The notes: generated from the sequence alone by a model not told the origin. Shown: positions 28,417 through 36,775, counted from the stretch's first letter. The stretch: 64,000 bases of DNA from Sediminibacterium magnilacihabitans (GCA_002973575.1 PVEQ01000005.1:62001-126000), one strand, 5' to 3'. Made by a program: numbers and translations.

Positions 28417-28590
28417 ATGAAGAAGAATGATTGGAATGTAGAAGGATTGCGTCCTTTATCGGATGAGGAACTCATGGAAACAAACGGAGGCTCTTTTCCA
28501 TGGGTCTGGCTGGGACAACAGGTGATCAGCCATTGGGACGAGATCAAGAAAGGGCTTTCGGACGGATGGAATTTTCCTAACAAACAGTAA
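28417..28590 (+). CDS. Double-glycine-leader peptide 1 (bacteriocin-like), 57 aa
   Basis: A very short gene. The product opens MKKNDWNVEG and has a textbook double-glycine leader ending LRPLSDEELMETNGG (Leu at -12, Ser -11, Glu -8, Leu -7, GG at 24-25). Cleavage would release a 32-residue, tryptophan-rich peptide starting SFPWVWLG and ending GWNFPNKQ, with no cysteine. It lies directly upstream of a second peptide gene with the same kind of leader and four genes upstream of a C39-peptidase ABC exporter, which is the machinery that cuts such leaders. It could be a bacteriocin, one half of a two-peptide bacteriocin, or a signal peptide; sequence alone does not decide. Confidence 0.8.
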   Translation: MKKNDWNVEGLRPLSDEELMETNGGSFPWVWLGQQVISHWDEIKKGLSDGWNFPNKQ

Positions 28591-28601
28591 AACCTGATTT
28601 T

Positions 28602-28799
28602 ATGAAACAGAACCAATTGAACATCCATGCACTGGAGGGATTCAGTGAGTTGGATAGGGATGAATTGAAAACGGTGAATGGTGGTAGTTTCTGGGGTGAT
28701 CTGGCTTATGCTGCAGGAGCAACTGCAAGGTGTATCTGGGAATTTGCAAGAACTGCCAGTGAGTTCCAGGCTTCATTGCCGCCAAGTTTGAAAAAATGA
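28602..28799 (+). CDS. Double-glycine-leader peptide 2 (bacteriocin-like), 65 aa
   Basis: This peptide starts 11 bases after peptide 1. Its leader ends FSELDRDELKTVNGG (Leu -12, Glu -8, Leu -7, Val -4, GG at 27-28), matching the Gram-positive class II consensus. The predicted 37-residue mature part starts SFWGDLAYAAGATARCIW and ends SLPPSLKK. Its alanine/glycine-rich helix contains small-residue spacing of the GxxxG/AxxxA kind used for helix pairing, and it has one cysteine. Both mature peptides begin Ser-Phe. Pairing with peptide 1 as a two-component bacteriocin is an inference from adjacency, similar leaders and size. Confidence 0.83.
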   Translation: MKQNQLNIHALEGFSELDRDELKTVNGGSFWGDLAYAAGATARCIWEFARTASEFQASLPPSLKK

Positions 28800-28812
28800 A
28801 AATGAAAACCCG

Positions 28813-28837
28813 GAGTGGCTGAAACAGGCCACTCTTT
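28813..28837 (+). terminator. Hairpin after the peptide genes, possible attenuator
   Basis: Arms GAGTGGC (28813-28819) and GCCACTC (28828-28834) enclose an 8-base loop and are followed by only TTT. It lies 13 bases after peptide gene 2, where partial termination would keep peptide mRNA more abundant than exporter mRNA. Confidence 0.5.
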
Positions 28838-28881
28838 ACTATGATTTATCAGGAAAGCAGGTGCGTAATGTGTAGAGGCGT

Positions 28882-29394
28882 ATGTTTGATGAACAAAATT
28901 TAAAGCCTATGTTATTAAATAAACCGAAAGCTTCTTGGACTGGTATGCAGGTATGGATGATGAAAAGATCGGCCTGGCAATTGGTGGCAGGCGGATACGT
29001 TGTGACAATTGGATTGAATTTTTTGTTTGGGTATTTGCTCTTCCCCGAACAGCAGTCAGCTTCTGCCATACTGAATTTCACCGTTAAAGAAGCATTTTGG
29101 ATAGGGGTGATATTTGCCCCGTTGCTGGAAACCTATTTGATACAATACCTCGTAATCAAAAACGTCCATAAATGGACAGGTATTTATTGGATAGCAGTAT
29201 TGGCCAGTGCCATCATTTTCGGTGCCTCGCATACGTATTCTGTTCCTTATATGATATTGACTTTCCTGTCTGGGATTGTATACGGCATCATTTATGTCGT
29301 TTTAGCGCTCCGGGGAAAGGATCCATTTGTTTACATCACACTGACACATGCATTACACAACCTTACAGGGTTTTGTATTGAACACGTTTTTTAG
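28882..29394 (+). CDS. CPBP-family (Abi/CAAX-like) multi-pass membrane protein
   Basis: A 170-aa integral membrane protein with about five hydrophobic segments. It belongs to the CPBP glutamic protease family: motif 2 is FGASHTYS (F...H) and motif 3 is HALHNLTG (H..HN). Motif 1, normally EExxxR, reads ETYLIQ (in APLLETYLIQYL), so the second Glu and the Arg are missing. CPBP proteins next to bacteriocin genes often act as immunity proteins, or help peptide maturation. Its position between the peptides and the exporter suggests self-protection. Its stop overlaps the GTG start of the HlyD gene (TAGTG). Confidence 0.8.
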   Translation: MFDEQNLKPMLLNKPKASWTGMQVWMMKRSAWQLVAGGYVVTIGLNFLFGYLLFPEQQSASAILNFTVKEAFWIGVIFAPLLETYLIQYLVIKNVHKWTGIYWIAVLASAIIFGASHTYSVPYMILTFLSGIVYGIIYVVLALRGKDPFVYITLTHALHNLTGFCIEHVF

Positions 29395-30548
29395 TGCAAC
29401 CAATCCATGATATATCATGCCAGGGTTATGATGCGGCACTATGGCTTAATCATGTACGACCCCGGTACAGGGGATTGTACGTCCTCTTCTTAGTCCTATT
29501 TGTGGTAACGATTGCTGTACTTCCGCTGGTTAAGGTAGACATTACGGTTAAAGCACAAGGAATGGTCCGGCCGGCAACAGCGCGAGCGGAAGTGAAGATA
29601 CCCGCTACGGGCATCATTGCCGAGATCAGGTGCCGGGAAGGTGATCTGGTTGAAAAAGGAACTGTACTGATGCGCCTGAAAGATTCAGCGATTCAGTCTA
29701 AAAAAATTCGGAACCAATTTGAAATGCATAAACGGCAACAACATATACAAGACCTGTTATTACTGACGGCACTGGAAGTTGATTCGGCTTGTCTTCAACA
29801 GCAATTGTATTTACCGTTGTACCGGGAGCAATACAACCGGTTCAGGAACCGACTGGTTATTCACGAACTGGCTGTTAACCAGGCCGCGCATGAGTTGCAA
29901 AGCCATAGTACACTGGTGAAAGAACGCATCACGGCGCCAAATGTTTTTTATGAAATACAGCTTCAACTGAAAGAAAAAGAAGCAGCGTACCGGTTGGCCA
30001 GGAATGAACAATTAGGATATTGGCAGGAAGCGCTCGAGCGGAACAGGATGGAACTGGCACAATACGAAGAACAAGCAGTACAACTCGCGGCTTATGAAGC
30101 TTTGCTGCTGGTACATTCGCCTGTAAAAGGCTTTGTGCAGGGCATCAGTCAGTGGCATGCCGGAACTTTTACAACTGCGGGTGAAACAGTATGCCTGGTT
30201 TCTCCAACCGATACCCTGATGGGTGAATGTTATGTGCCGTCGAAAGATATAGGATTGATCAAGGACTCAATGAACGTGATCTGCAGCTTTGATGCTTTTG
30301 AACAACGGTATTTCGGTACTGTAAGAGGTAAAGTGATAGCTATCGATGACGATTTCAGCCTGGTTAACGGCAGGCCGGTATTCCGGGTACGCTGTTCTTT
30401 TCAGACCACCCGTTTGGGCTTAAAAAAAGGATATGAAGCGGCTTTGAAGAAGGGACTTGGATTCCAGGCACGATTCAAAGTAACGAAAAGGAGCTTGTGG
30501 CAACTGCTGCTGGATCATTTGGATGACTGGTTAAACCCTTCGGTATGA
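29394..30548 (+). CDS. HlyD-family periplasmic adaptor of the peptide exporter
   Basis: A 384-aa membrane fusion protein linking the inner-membrane ABC exporter to an outer-membrane channel. It has one TM segment (residues about 28-50), then a lipoyl-like half (VKIPATGIIAEIRCREGDLVEKG), a helical hairpin rich in Gln/Glu, the second lipoyl half (VHSPVKGFVQGIS) and a beta-barrel region. The GTG at 29394 must be the start, because the next in-frame Met lies after the TM segment. It overlaps the CPBP stop by one base and the ABC gene start by four (ATGA). No TolC-like gene is nearby, so a shared outer-membrane channel is expected. Confidence 0.9.
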   Translation: MQPIHDISCQGYDAALWLNHVRPRYRGLYVLFLVLFVVTIAVLPLVKVDITVKAQGMVRPATARAEVKIPATGIIAEIRCREGDLVEKGTVLMRLKDSAIQSKKIRNQFEMHKRQQHIQDLLLLTALEVDSACLQQQLYLPLYREQYNRFRNRLVIHELAVNQAAHELQSHSTLVKERITAPNVFYEIQLQLKEKEAAYRLARNEQLGYWQEALERNRMELAQYEEQAVQLAAYEALLLVHSPVKGFVQGISQWHAGTFTTAGETVCLVSPTDTLMGECYVPSKDIGLIKDSMNVICSFDAFEQRYFGTVRGKVIAIDDDFSLVNGRPVFRVRCSFQTTRLGLKKGYEAALKKGLGFQARFKVTKRSLWQLLLDHLDDWLNPSV

Positions 30549-32692
30549 GAAGAGCAATGCGTATCAGGCAAAGGGATATCACCGACTGTGGTGCTGCTTG
30601 CCTGGCTTCCATAGCTGCTTATCATGGACTGCAATGGCCGGTCAGCCGCATCCGGCAATATGCAGGTACAGATAAAAATGGTACTTCTGTTGGCGGGCTG
30701 CTCGAAGCTGCCGGCCAAATGGGAATGGATGCCAAAGCCGGCAAAGCGGGCATCGAGAGCCTTCCTCGTATTCCCTTGCCTGCTATTGCACATATGGTGC
30801 TGAAAAATGGTTTGCAACATTATGTGGTGATCTGCAGCATGAAGAAACGTTGTATTAATATTATGGACCCTGCTGATGGGCGGATACATCGATACAGTCA
30901 CACTGCCTTTGCCAAAGAGTGGACAGGCGTGTTGGTACTACTGGCGCCTGCGGTGGCGTTCCGTCCACGGCAGGCTGTGACAACACCTGTAGCCAGGTTC
31001 TGGCAACTGGTTGCCCCGCACCGGTATTCGATGCTGCTGGCACTTACCGGGGCGCTTGTGGTTACCTTGTTGAGTTTATCTACTTCTGTGTACATGCAGA
31101 AGGTCATCGATGTGGTACTGGTAGAAGACAATATCAAACTGCTCAACCTGATGAGCATACTGATGGTGGGTTTATTGTTGTTCCAGTTATTCATAGGAAT
31201 GTTCAAGGCTTTGCTGGGATTGCAAGTAGGACAGCATATAGATGTACAATTACTGCTCGGTTATTATAAGCATCTGTTGCGGTTGCCACAGCGGTTCTTT
31301 GATACGATGCGGGTAGGAGAAATCATCAGCAGGGTAAATGATGCGGTGAAGATCCGTCATTTCGTAAATGAAGTTGCGCTTAACACGATCGTGAACCTGA
31401 GCATGTTATTGTTCTCTTTCATGGTGATGTTCTTCTATTACTGGAAACTGGCGGTTATTGTGCTGGCTGTTTTACCCTGCTACCTGTTGCTATACAAAAT
31501 CACAGACAACATCAATCGTGTATGGCAACGCAGACTAATGGAAAATGCGGCATCGCTGGAAAGCCAGCTGGTAGAAAGCCTGAATGCAGCAGCAACGATT
31601 AAACAGTTTGGACTGGAATACCAGGCTGGTGTTAAAACCGAGCACCGGTTCATTGCACTACTCAGGTCTGTTTATTTCAGTAGTAAAAAGGGTTTATACA
31701 GCGGAACGGCTTCCGCTTTATTTACGCGGCTGTTGGGGATCATTATTTTATGGACCGGCGGATATTTTGTGATCAGAAAAGAACTAACGCCTGGTGAACT
31801 GGTTTCTTTTTATGCCCTCGCGGAATACTTTACTACACCTGCAGCAGCACTGATCGGATCGAACAAAGATATCCGCGAAGCGCTCATTGCGGCAGACCGG
31901 TTATTCGAGATCATCGATCTAGAAACGGAAGAGGGAACGAAGGCCGGGAAAATACTACTGGAACCAGTTCATATGGGGGATATTGTTTTCCAGGATGTGC
32001 ATTTCAGGTATGGAACCAGGGAACAGGTCTTTGAAGGCCTTAACCTCTGTATACGTAAAGGAAGCTGTACGGCGATCGTAGGAGAGAGCGGTAGTGGAAA
32101 ATCTACCCTCCTTGCTTTATTGCAACAATTGTATCCTTTATCAAAGGGCAAAATATACATTGGTGGGATCGATATTACCCTGGTCAGCCGAGAGAGCCTG
32201 CGGAAACTAATAGCGCCGGTACCACAGGAAACAGACCTGTTTGCAGGTACTATTGCAGAGAATATAGGTATTGGGGATGAGCATCCGGATAACCGGAAAA
32301 TCTTGTTTCTTTCCCGGCTGCTGGGACTGGATGCTTTCATCGAGCAGTTGCCGGCCGGGTACAATAGCCAGGTGCAGGAACAGGGAAATAATTTATCGGG
32401 CGGACAAAAACAGCGATTGTCCATTGCCCGTGCTTTGTATCGCGACCCGGAGATACTGGTGCTGGATGAAGCAACAGCCTCATTGGATAGCCAAAGTGAA
32501 CAGAAAGTGCAAGAAGCGTTACAATGGTTCAGGAGCAGGGGCAAGACGGTGATCGTGATTGCACATCGCCTGGCAACGATCAGGAATTGCGATTGCATTC
32601 ACGTTTTGCATAAAGGGAAATTACTGGAAACAGGAACGCACGATCAGTTGATACAACAGAACGGCGCTTATGTGCGTTTGTGGCAGCCCTGA
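30545..32692 (+). CDS. C39-peptidase-containing ABC exporter (PCAT)
   Basis: A 715-aa half-transporter that should cleave double-glycine leaders and export the mature peptides. The N-terminal C39 domain has all catalytic positions: Q9 and C15 in QRDITDCGAAC, H92 in LQHYVVI and D108 in MDPADG. Six TM helices follow (about residues 165-450), then the ATPase with Walker A GESGSGKST, Q-loop PVPQETDLFAG, signature LSGGQKQRLSIARAL, Walker B ILVLDEATASLD and H-loop IAHRLATI. It is the last gene of the peptide cluster and ends 7 bases from the stop of an opposite-strand response regulator gene. Confidence 0.95.
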   Translation: MRRAMRIRQRDITDCGAACLASIAAYHGLQWPVSRIRQYAGTDKNGTSVGGLLEAAGQMGMDAKAGKAGIESLPRIPLPAIAHMVLKNGLQHYVVICSMKKRCINIMDPADGRIHRYSHTAFAKEWTGVLVLLAPAVAFRPRQAVTTPVARFWQLVAPHRYSMLLALTGALVVTLLSLSTSVYMQKVIDVVLVEDNIKLLNLMSILMVGLLLFQLFIGMFKALLGLQVGQHIDVQLLLGYYKHLLRLPQRFFDTMRVGEIISRVNDAVKIRHFVNEVALNTIVNLSMLLFSFMVMFFYYWKLAVIVLAVLPCYLLLYKITDNINRVWQRRLMENAASLESQLVESLNAAATIKQFGLEYQAGVKTEHRFIALLRSVYFSSKKGLYSGTASALFTRLLGIIILWTGGYFVIRKELTPGELVSFYALAEYFTTPAAALIGSNKDIREALIAADRLFEIIDLETEEGTKAGKILLEPVHMGDIVFQDVHFRYGTREQVFEGLNLCIRKGSCTAIVGESGSGKSTLLALLQQLYPLSKGKIYIGGIDITLVSRESLRKLIAPVPQETDLFAGTIAENIGIGDEHPDNRKILFLSRLLGLDAFIEQLPAGYNSQVQEQGNNLSGGQKQRLSIARALYRDPEILVLDEATASLDSQSEQKVQEALQWFRSRGKTVIVIAHRLATIRNCDCIHVLHKGKLLETGTHDQLIQQNGAYVRLWQP

Positions 32693-32699
32693 CGGATGA

Positions 32700-33347
32700 T
32701 CACATTTCAACCAGGTTGTGCTTCATGGCAAAAATAGCCAGGCCCACCCTTGTCTTGATGTCTAATTTTTTGAACAGGTTGTCGCGATAGCTGTCAATCG
32801 TTCTGGGGCTTACACACATCTCTTCGGCGATTTCTTTATAGGTTTTATCTGAACAGATGAGTCGCAGAAAATGTACTTCATTGTCTGAGAGAGAGCCAAA
32901 GGGTGCATTAACGGCAAATGAATTGCCATTGCTGATATAGTTCATCAGTTTATCACTGATCAGTTCATTGATGAAATAGCCGGTGTCCCGGATATTATCA
33001 AGAGCCTGTTTGAATATTTTGGGCTTACTGTCTTTTAGCAAGTAACCCCTCGCGCCATTTTTCATCATACGAATAATGGCGATATCGTTTTCAAGCATGC
33101 TCAATACAAGTACGCGTGTGGAAGAGAGGCTTTTCTTGATCCATTCAGCGGTTTCAAAGCCATCCATGACAGGCATGGTGATATCGAGCAGTACAATATC
33201 GGGCGGGGCTTCATAGTTCAACTGGTCAATGAATTCTTTACCATTGCCTGCTTGCATCACCACCTTATAGCCATCAAATGAATTGATGATGGCTGCAAGC
33301 CCTGATCGGAGTAATTCGTGATCGTCTACTAATGCAACAAGCGTCAT
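32700..33347 (-). CDS. NarL/LuxR-family response regulator
   Basis: A 215-aa regulator. The receiver has DDHE at residues 8-11, phospho-acceptor D55 in IVLLDITMPVMDGFE and a conserved Lys in GYLLKDSKP. The C-terminal LuxR-type HTH reads LSDNEVHFLRLICSDKTYKEIA followed by VSPRTIDSYRDNLFKKL. Its start overlaps the kinase stop by 4 bases. It converges on the ABC exporter gene with almost no intergenic space, so it may control the peptide cluster, though there is no direct proof. Confidence 0.93.
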   Translation of the reverse strand: MTLVALVDDHELLRSGLAAIINSFDGYKVVMQAGNGKEFIDQLNYEAPPDIVLLDITMPVMDGFETAEWIKKSLSSTRVLVLSMLENDIAIIRMMKNGARGYLLKDSKPKIFKQALDNIRDTGYFINELISDKLMNYISNGNSFAVNAPFGSLSDNEVHFLRLICSDKTYKEIAEEMCVSPRTIDSYRDNLFKKLDIKTRVGLAIFAMKHNLVEM

Positions 33348-34135
33348 AATAAAGGCCTATTGGGTTTAATCTGTAAGGTAATGGCAGTGCCGTGACCCGG
33401 GTTACTTTGGATGTCAACGGTTGCGTGAATCATCTTTGCTCTGTTAAAAATATTCTGTAAACCAATACCATGCCCCGTTTTTTTCAACTTTTCCGTGTCA
33501 AATCCCGTTCCATTGTCTGTGACCACTATCTTTATATTGCTGGGATCGCTTTCAATCTTGATATCAATAGCCGAAGCAGAAGCGTGCTTGATGATGTTGT
33601 TGATGATTTCCTGTATCATCCTAAACAGGATCAGGTCTGTGTCTTTGTTTACTCCTGCAAAGCTATCGGCAATTTCCAGGCTGGTAGTATAGCGACCCGT
33701 CTTCTGCAAGGTAGCCATTAATTGGCGAATAGACTCCAGAATTCCGATATCGTTGATCCTGTTGGACTGCAGGTTATGACTCAGATCGCGGAGGTCTTTG
33801 ATGGCTTTTCCCAGTAGCTGGTCGGTATGTTCGAATTTCTCTTCAGAAACCTCTTCCATGAAGGTACTGAGATTCAATCTTACCAGGCTCAATACCTGAC
33901 CAATGTTATCGTGTATCTCCTGACTGATATGGCTGAAAGTCTGCTCCTGTATTTCCAATTGGGTTTTCAGAATGGTCTGATCAAAACGGTTTTTCATTTC
34001 ATCCCGCTCCTGCTGGAATTTTCGCTGGCGACGCAAGAAGATGAACACAATGAGTAAAAGGAAAAAACCGATCAATACCAGGAATACGGAAGCAATTACG
34101 ATGGTGATGAGTATGTCTTCCTGTTGTTTCGGCAT
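33344..34135 (-). CDS. HisKA_3-type sensor histidine kinase with one TM helix
   Basis: A 263-aa kinase of the NarX/DesK class. It has one N-terminal TM (residues about 9-34), a short coiled coil, the phospho-acceptor His75 in SQEIHDNIGQVLSL, and the HATPase domain with IINNIIKHASAS, VTDNGTGFD and GHGIGLQNIFNRA. It has almost no periplasmic part, so it needs another protein for sensing. The gene starts 40 bases inside the end of a multi-TM protein gene, the obvious candidate sensor. It overlaps the regulator gene at ATGA. Confidence 0.92.
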   Translation of the reverse strand: MPKQQEDILITIVIASVFLVLIGFFLLLIVFIFLRRQRKFQQERDEMKNRFDQTILKTQLEIQEQTFSHISQEIHDNIGQVLSLVRLNLSTFMEEVSEEKFEHTDQLLGKAIKDLRDLSHNLQSNRINDIGILESIRQLMATLQKTGRYTTSLEIADSFAGVNKDTDLILFRMIQEIINNIIKHASASAIDIKIESDPSNIKIVVTDNGTGFDTEKLKKTGHGIGLQNIFNRAKMIHATVDIQSNPGHGTAITLQIKPNRPLL

Positions 34136-34761
34136 AGAAAAAATGAGACACTGAATGAAGTGTACAAAATTAGGATTAAACTCCGGTTAATGGTGCCATA
34201 AATTTTCTTGCCCTCCTGTTGCAGATCATTAGACCGAAGATACTCAAACAATGCATTAATAATAACCGAACCAAGGTAGTAAACCAAAAGCCCAGTGCAT
34301 ACCCAAAAGAAAGGTTGTTGTGAAAGCTTTAAACTGATGGTTTCCGGCTGAATGGTTTCAAAAAAGAAGAAACAGCAAAATACAACGATAAAAAAAGACC
34401 CAAGCAGGAATGTATAAGTATGAAAACTCTGAGTGCCTTGCAGGAAGATCAGGTTAGCTGCTACTGCAATCGTGTAAAGTGGCACAAACCAGGCAACTAT
34501 TTGTTTGAATAGCTTTTTCCGAAGATTTTGATAAAAGATATAGGAATAAAAGCAGAACTCAAGGGTTGTAAAGATGTTGTATATCCAATAATTTTTTATC
34601 CCTTTTACTATACACCAATATCCGATGATTTCAACCAGGACAGTGATGGATAGAAAAGGGATAAAATATACTAAACTCGTTGATTTAATTCTCCTGTAAA
34701 GGAATATCGCTATGAGCAGACTAATAGCCTGTATGTAAATGTGTAATGTAGCCTGAAACAT
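34096..34761 (-). CDS. Seven-TM membrane protein, putative sensor partner of the kinase
   Basis: A 221-aa protein of unknown family with about seven hydrophobic segments: LHIYIQAISLLIAIFLY, LVYFIPFLSITVLVEIIGYW, WIYNIFTTLEFCFYSYIFY, IVAWFVPLYTIAVAANLIFL, TFLLGSFFIVVFCCFFFF, WVCTGLLVYYLGSVIIN and ILILYTSFSVSFFLC. Loops are short. Its 3' end overlaps the kinase gene by 40 bases, a strong sign that the two proteins are made together. A separate multi-TM receptor feeding a kinase that lacks a sensor domain is a reasonable guess. I do not recognise a named domain. Confidence 0.75.
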   Translation of the reverse strand: MFQATLHIYIQAISLLIAIFLYRRIKSTSLVYFIPFLSITVLVEIIGYWCIVKGIKNYWIYNIFTTLEFCFYSYIFYQNLRKKLFKQIVAWFVPLYTIAVAANLIFLQGTQSFHTYTFLLGSFFIVVFCCFFFFETIQPETISLKLSQQPFFWVCTGLLVYYLGSVIINALFEYLRSNDLQQEGKKIYGTINRSLILILYTSFSVSFFLCRNNRKTYSSPS

Positions 34762-34800
34762 ATAACGATGACCCCCTCTACAACCTTGTTTTAAGACAGC

Positions 34801-35283
34801 TTATGGCCAAATACTACCGTGATTTAAAAAAGCGTCTGGAGCAGTAGCATCGCTTTGTACGTTACCGTTACTGGCCCTATTATCATCACCAGAAAAATAA
34901 ACGGTTGTTTTTCCAACGTTGGAAGGGCTGGTAGCTGTTTGTGCATTGTAAACTCCAAAATTTACATACACATTGTCGGATTGGTACTTGCTTTTCAATA
35001 CCTGAAGGAAGCCTTGCAGGTCCTTGATCTTGAAAACAACGTACTGAGTACTGTTAGGGTATGCCTGTACATAGGCATCATGCATTTGTTTCGCAGCATC
35101 TCCGCTGATGAAACCTACTACATCTGAACCGTTGACGGCTACGCCGATAGCAGATTCATTTGCCTTTGAAGCAGCAGTCCCGTTCTGTGTAGAAGTGCCG
35201 TTTTGCTCTTTCTGGCAAGCTACAAAGAGTGTAGCAACCACGGCGAGCATTAAAAAGCCGCTCGTTAAGTTAATCTTTTTCAT
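34801..35283 (-). CDS. Small secreted lipoprotein of unknown function
   Basis: A 160-aa predicted lipoprotein: signal peptide KKINLTSGFLMLAVVATLFVAC with lipobox Cys22, then a Ser/Thr/Asn-rich linker (about residues 25-45) and a small mixed alpha/beta domain (QYVVFKIKDLQGFLQVLKSK, NVYVNFGVYNAQT). The family is not recognised. It lies upstream of the multi-TM/kinase/regulator genes on the same strand, separated by 39 bases, so it could be part of the same operon or a surface component of that sensing system. Confidence 0.8.
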   Translation of the reverse strand: MKKINLTSGFLMLAVVATLFVACQKEQNGTSTQNGTAASKANESAIGVAVNGSDVVGFISGDAAKQMHDAYVQAYPNSTQYVVFKIKDLQGFLQVLKSKYQSDNVYVNFGVYNAQTATSPSNVGKTTVYFSGDDNRASNGNVQSDATAPDAFLNHGSIWP

Positions 35284-35470
35284 CTAAAAAAGTTTTAGGT
35301 TTCGGTTATGTCAAGGATGATTAAAAGTATATAAAACCTATTCGGTTAAATATAGGTATTGGATTAAGCGAATAATAAGTTTTACGGAAATACGGCCCAA
35401 TGACACTTAAAACCAACAAGATGTATTTACGGGTGCTACAAAACTCGGAAGAAATAGTCAGCCTTTTAAT

Positions 35471-35499
35471 TTAAAAACACCGAATTTTGCCGGTGTTTT
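35471..35499 (-). terminator. Rho-independent terminator of the permease/ATPase operon
   Basis: A 9-bp stem (AAAACACCG at 35474-35482 with CGGTGTTTT at 35491-35499) is followed on the minus strand by a run of T. A second hairpin (CACGGTT/AACCGTG, 35500-35518) precedes it, so the permease transcript meets two hairpins in a row. Confidence 0.6.
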
Positions 35500-35563
35500 C
35501 ACGGTTTTTTTAACCGTGTTTTCCGCAAAATTATCCCCAAACTGTGGAAAACCCACCCCGCAT

Positions 35564-36775
35564 TTATTCAAGACCTGTTTTCCTGATATGTTTCCGGATG
35601 CTGCTCCGATTCACTAACCAAATGATTATCAATAAAATAAGAGCTATTGTCGCTGTGTACACCGAAATCCACGGACTGATGAATATATGCATTTTTTTCA
35701 AATACAAATATGTAATGTGCTGAAAAACAGTTATCAAACTAAGAGCCGCTACGACTATCCCTATATTTTGGGGGAAGAACCGGCCCATCAGGAACTGTTC
35801 TAATTGCCTGGGTGCTGCTCCCAGGGTGATCAACAACATGATTTCCCGACTGCAGGAAGCGATGGTCAGCTGTATAAAGAGCGTAAATATGAGTAATGCG
35901 AATAACAGCATCACGAGCCCGGTTACCCCTGAAATATTAACTACTACATCCACTACCTGCCGGTAACGGCTGAAACGTGTTTTGTCGGCATCAGTACTCA
36001 GTCCGCGTCCCCTGAGATATTGCACCAGTGCCGGATTACCAGGATCGGCCGTTCGGATAATAACCCTCGACGGTTTAGCTTCCCCCGCGCCGGCCATCCG
36101 TTGGTTTGCCCAGTCCATGAATTCCTGTGGTACCAACAAAGAAGAGACCCGGTCGCTGAACCCTACCACCCTTCCGTTAAAAGTGGTGATGCCGTTGGGC
36201 CCATAAACATTGATCCTGAAAACAATCATTTTCACTACTTCACGTGTCAATTGTGGCAGGTTCTGAGAAAATGAAAATTGGAAATTGTAAAAATCAAGGA
36301 ACATATTGGGCACAATCACCGGAACAAAATTCGATCCTTCATCCCATCGCCAATCTTTATTCGTAACATCAATGAATTCATTGGGTACGCTTTCAAAAGC
36401 GATTTCAGTAAAGAAAGGAAATCGATCGCTATTGCTTTGAATAGATGCTTTGAAACGACTGGGCGTTAATAACCCTATTGATTGCACGAAGGGCTGCCGC
36501 TTCAGGTCATTGATCTCATTGCCGGTAAGTGCAGTAGCGCCAATATTTCGATCGGTGAGCAGTTTGTTCACCACCAGGAAATTAGCCACACTGTCCTGGT
36601 TACGCTTGCCATGCAACAACTCGTTATAGTTCACCTGTATCTGCACAGCAGCCAGTATCAATACCATGGCGATAGACAAACCCAGGATGGCCATCACAAA
36701 ACGGGAACGGCCTGCACCAGATCGAATGAGTTTGGTTAAAAGATGGTTCAACTGGTCCATGTGATGCCCTGTCAT
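35564..36775 (-). CDS. FtsX/MacB-like ABC permease
   Basis: A 403-aa permease. TM1 is at residues about 28-48, then a periplasmic region of about 210 residues, then three TM segments in the C-terminal 130 residues (VNISGVTGLVMLLFALLIFTLF, IGIVVAALSLITVFQ, ISVYTATIALILLIIIWLV), the topology of FtsX/MacB/LolC proteins. The ATG at 36760 (MDQLNH) is an alternative to 36775. It directly abuts the ATPase gene upstream and is its membrane partner. The substrate, perhaps a lipoprotein, lipid or peptidoglycan-hydrolase control, is not known. Confidence 0.85.
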   Translation of the reverse strand: MTGHHMDQLNHLLTKLIRSGAGRSRFVMAILGLSIAMVLILAAVQIQVNYNELLHGKRNQDSVANFLVVNKLLTDRNIGATALTGNEINDLKRQPFVQSIGLLTPSRFKASIQSNSDRFPFFTEIAFESVPNEFIDVTNKDWRWDEGSNFVPVIVPNMFLDFYNFQFSFSQNLPQLTREVVKMIVFRINVYGPNGITTFNGRVVGFSDRVSSLLVPQEFMDWANQRMAGAGEAKPSRVIIRTADPGNPALVQYLRGRGLSTDADKTRFSRYRQVVDVVVNISGVTGLVMLLFALLIFTLFIQLTIASCSREIMLLITLGAAPRQLEQFLMGRFFPQNIGIVVAALSLITVFQHITYLYLKKMHIFISPWISVYTATIALILLIIIWLVNRSSIRKHIRKTGLE

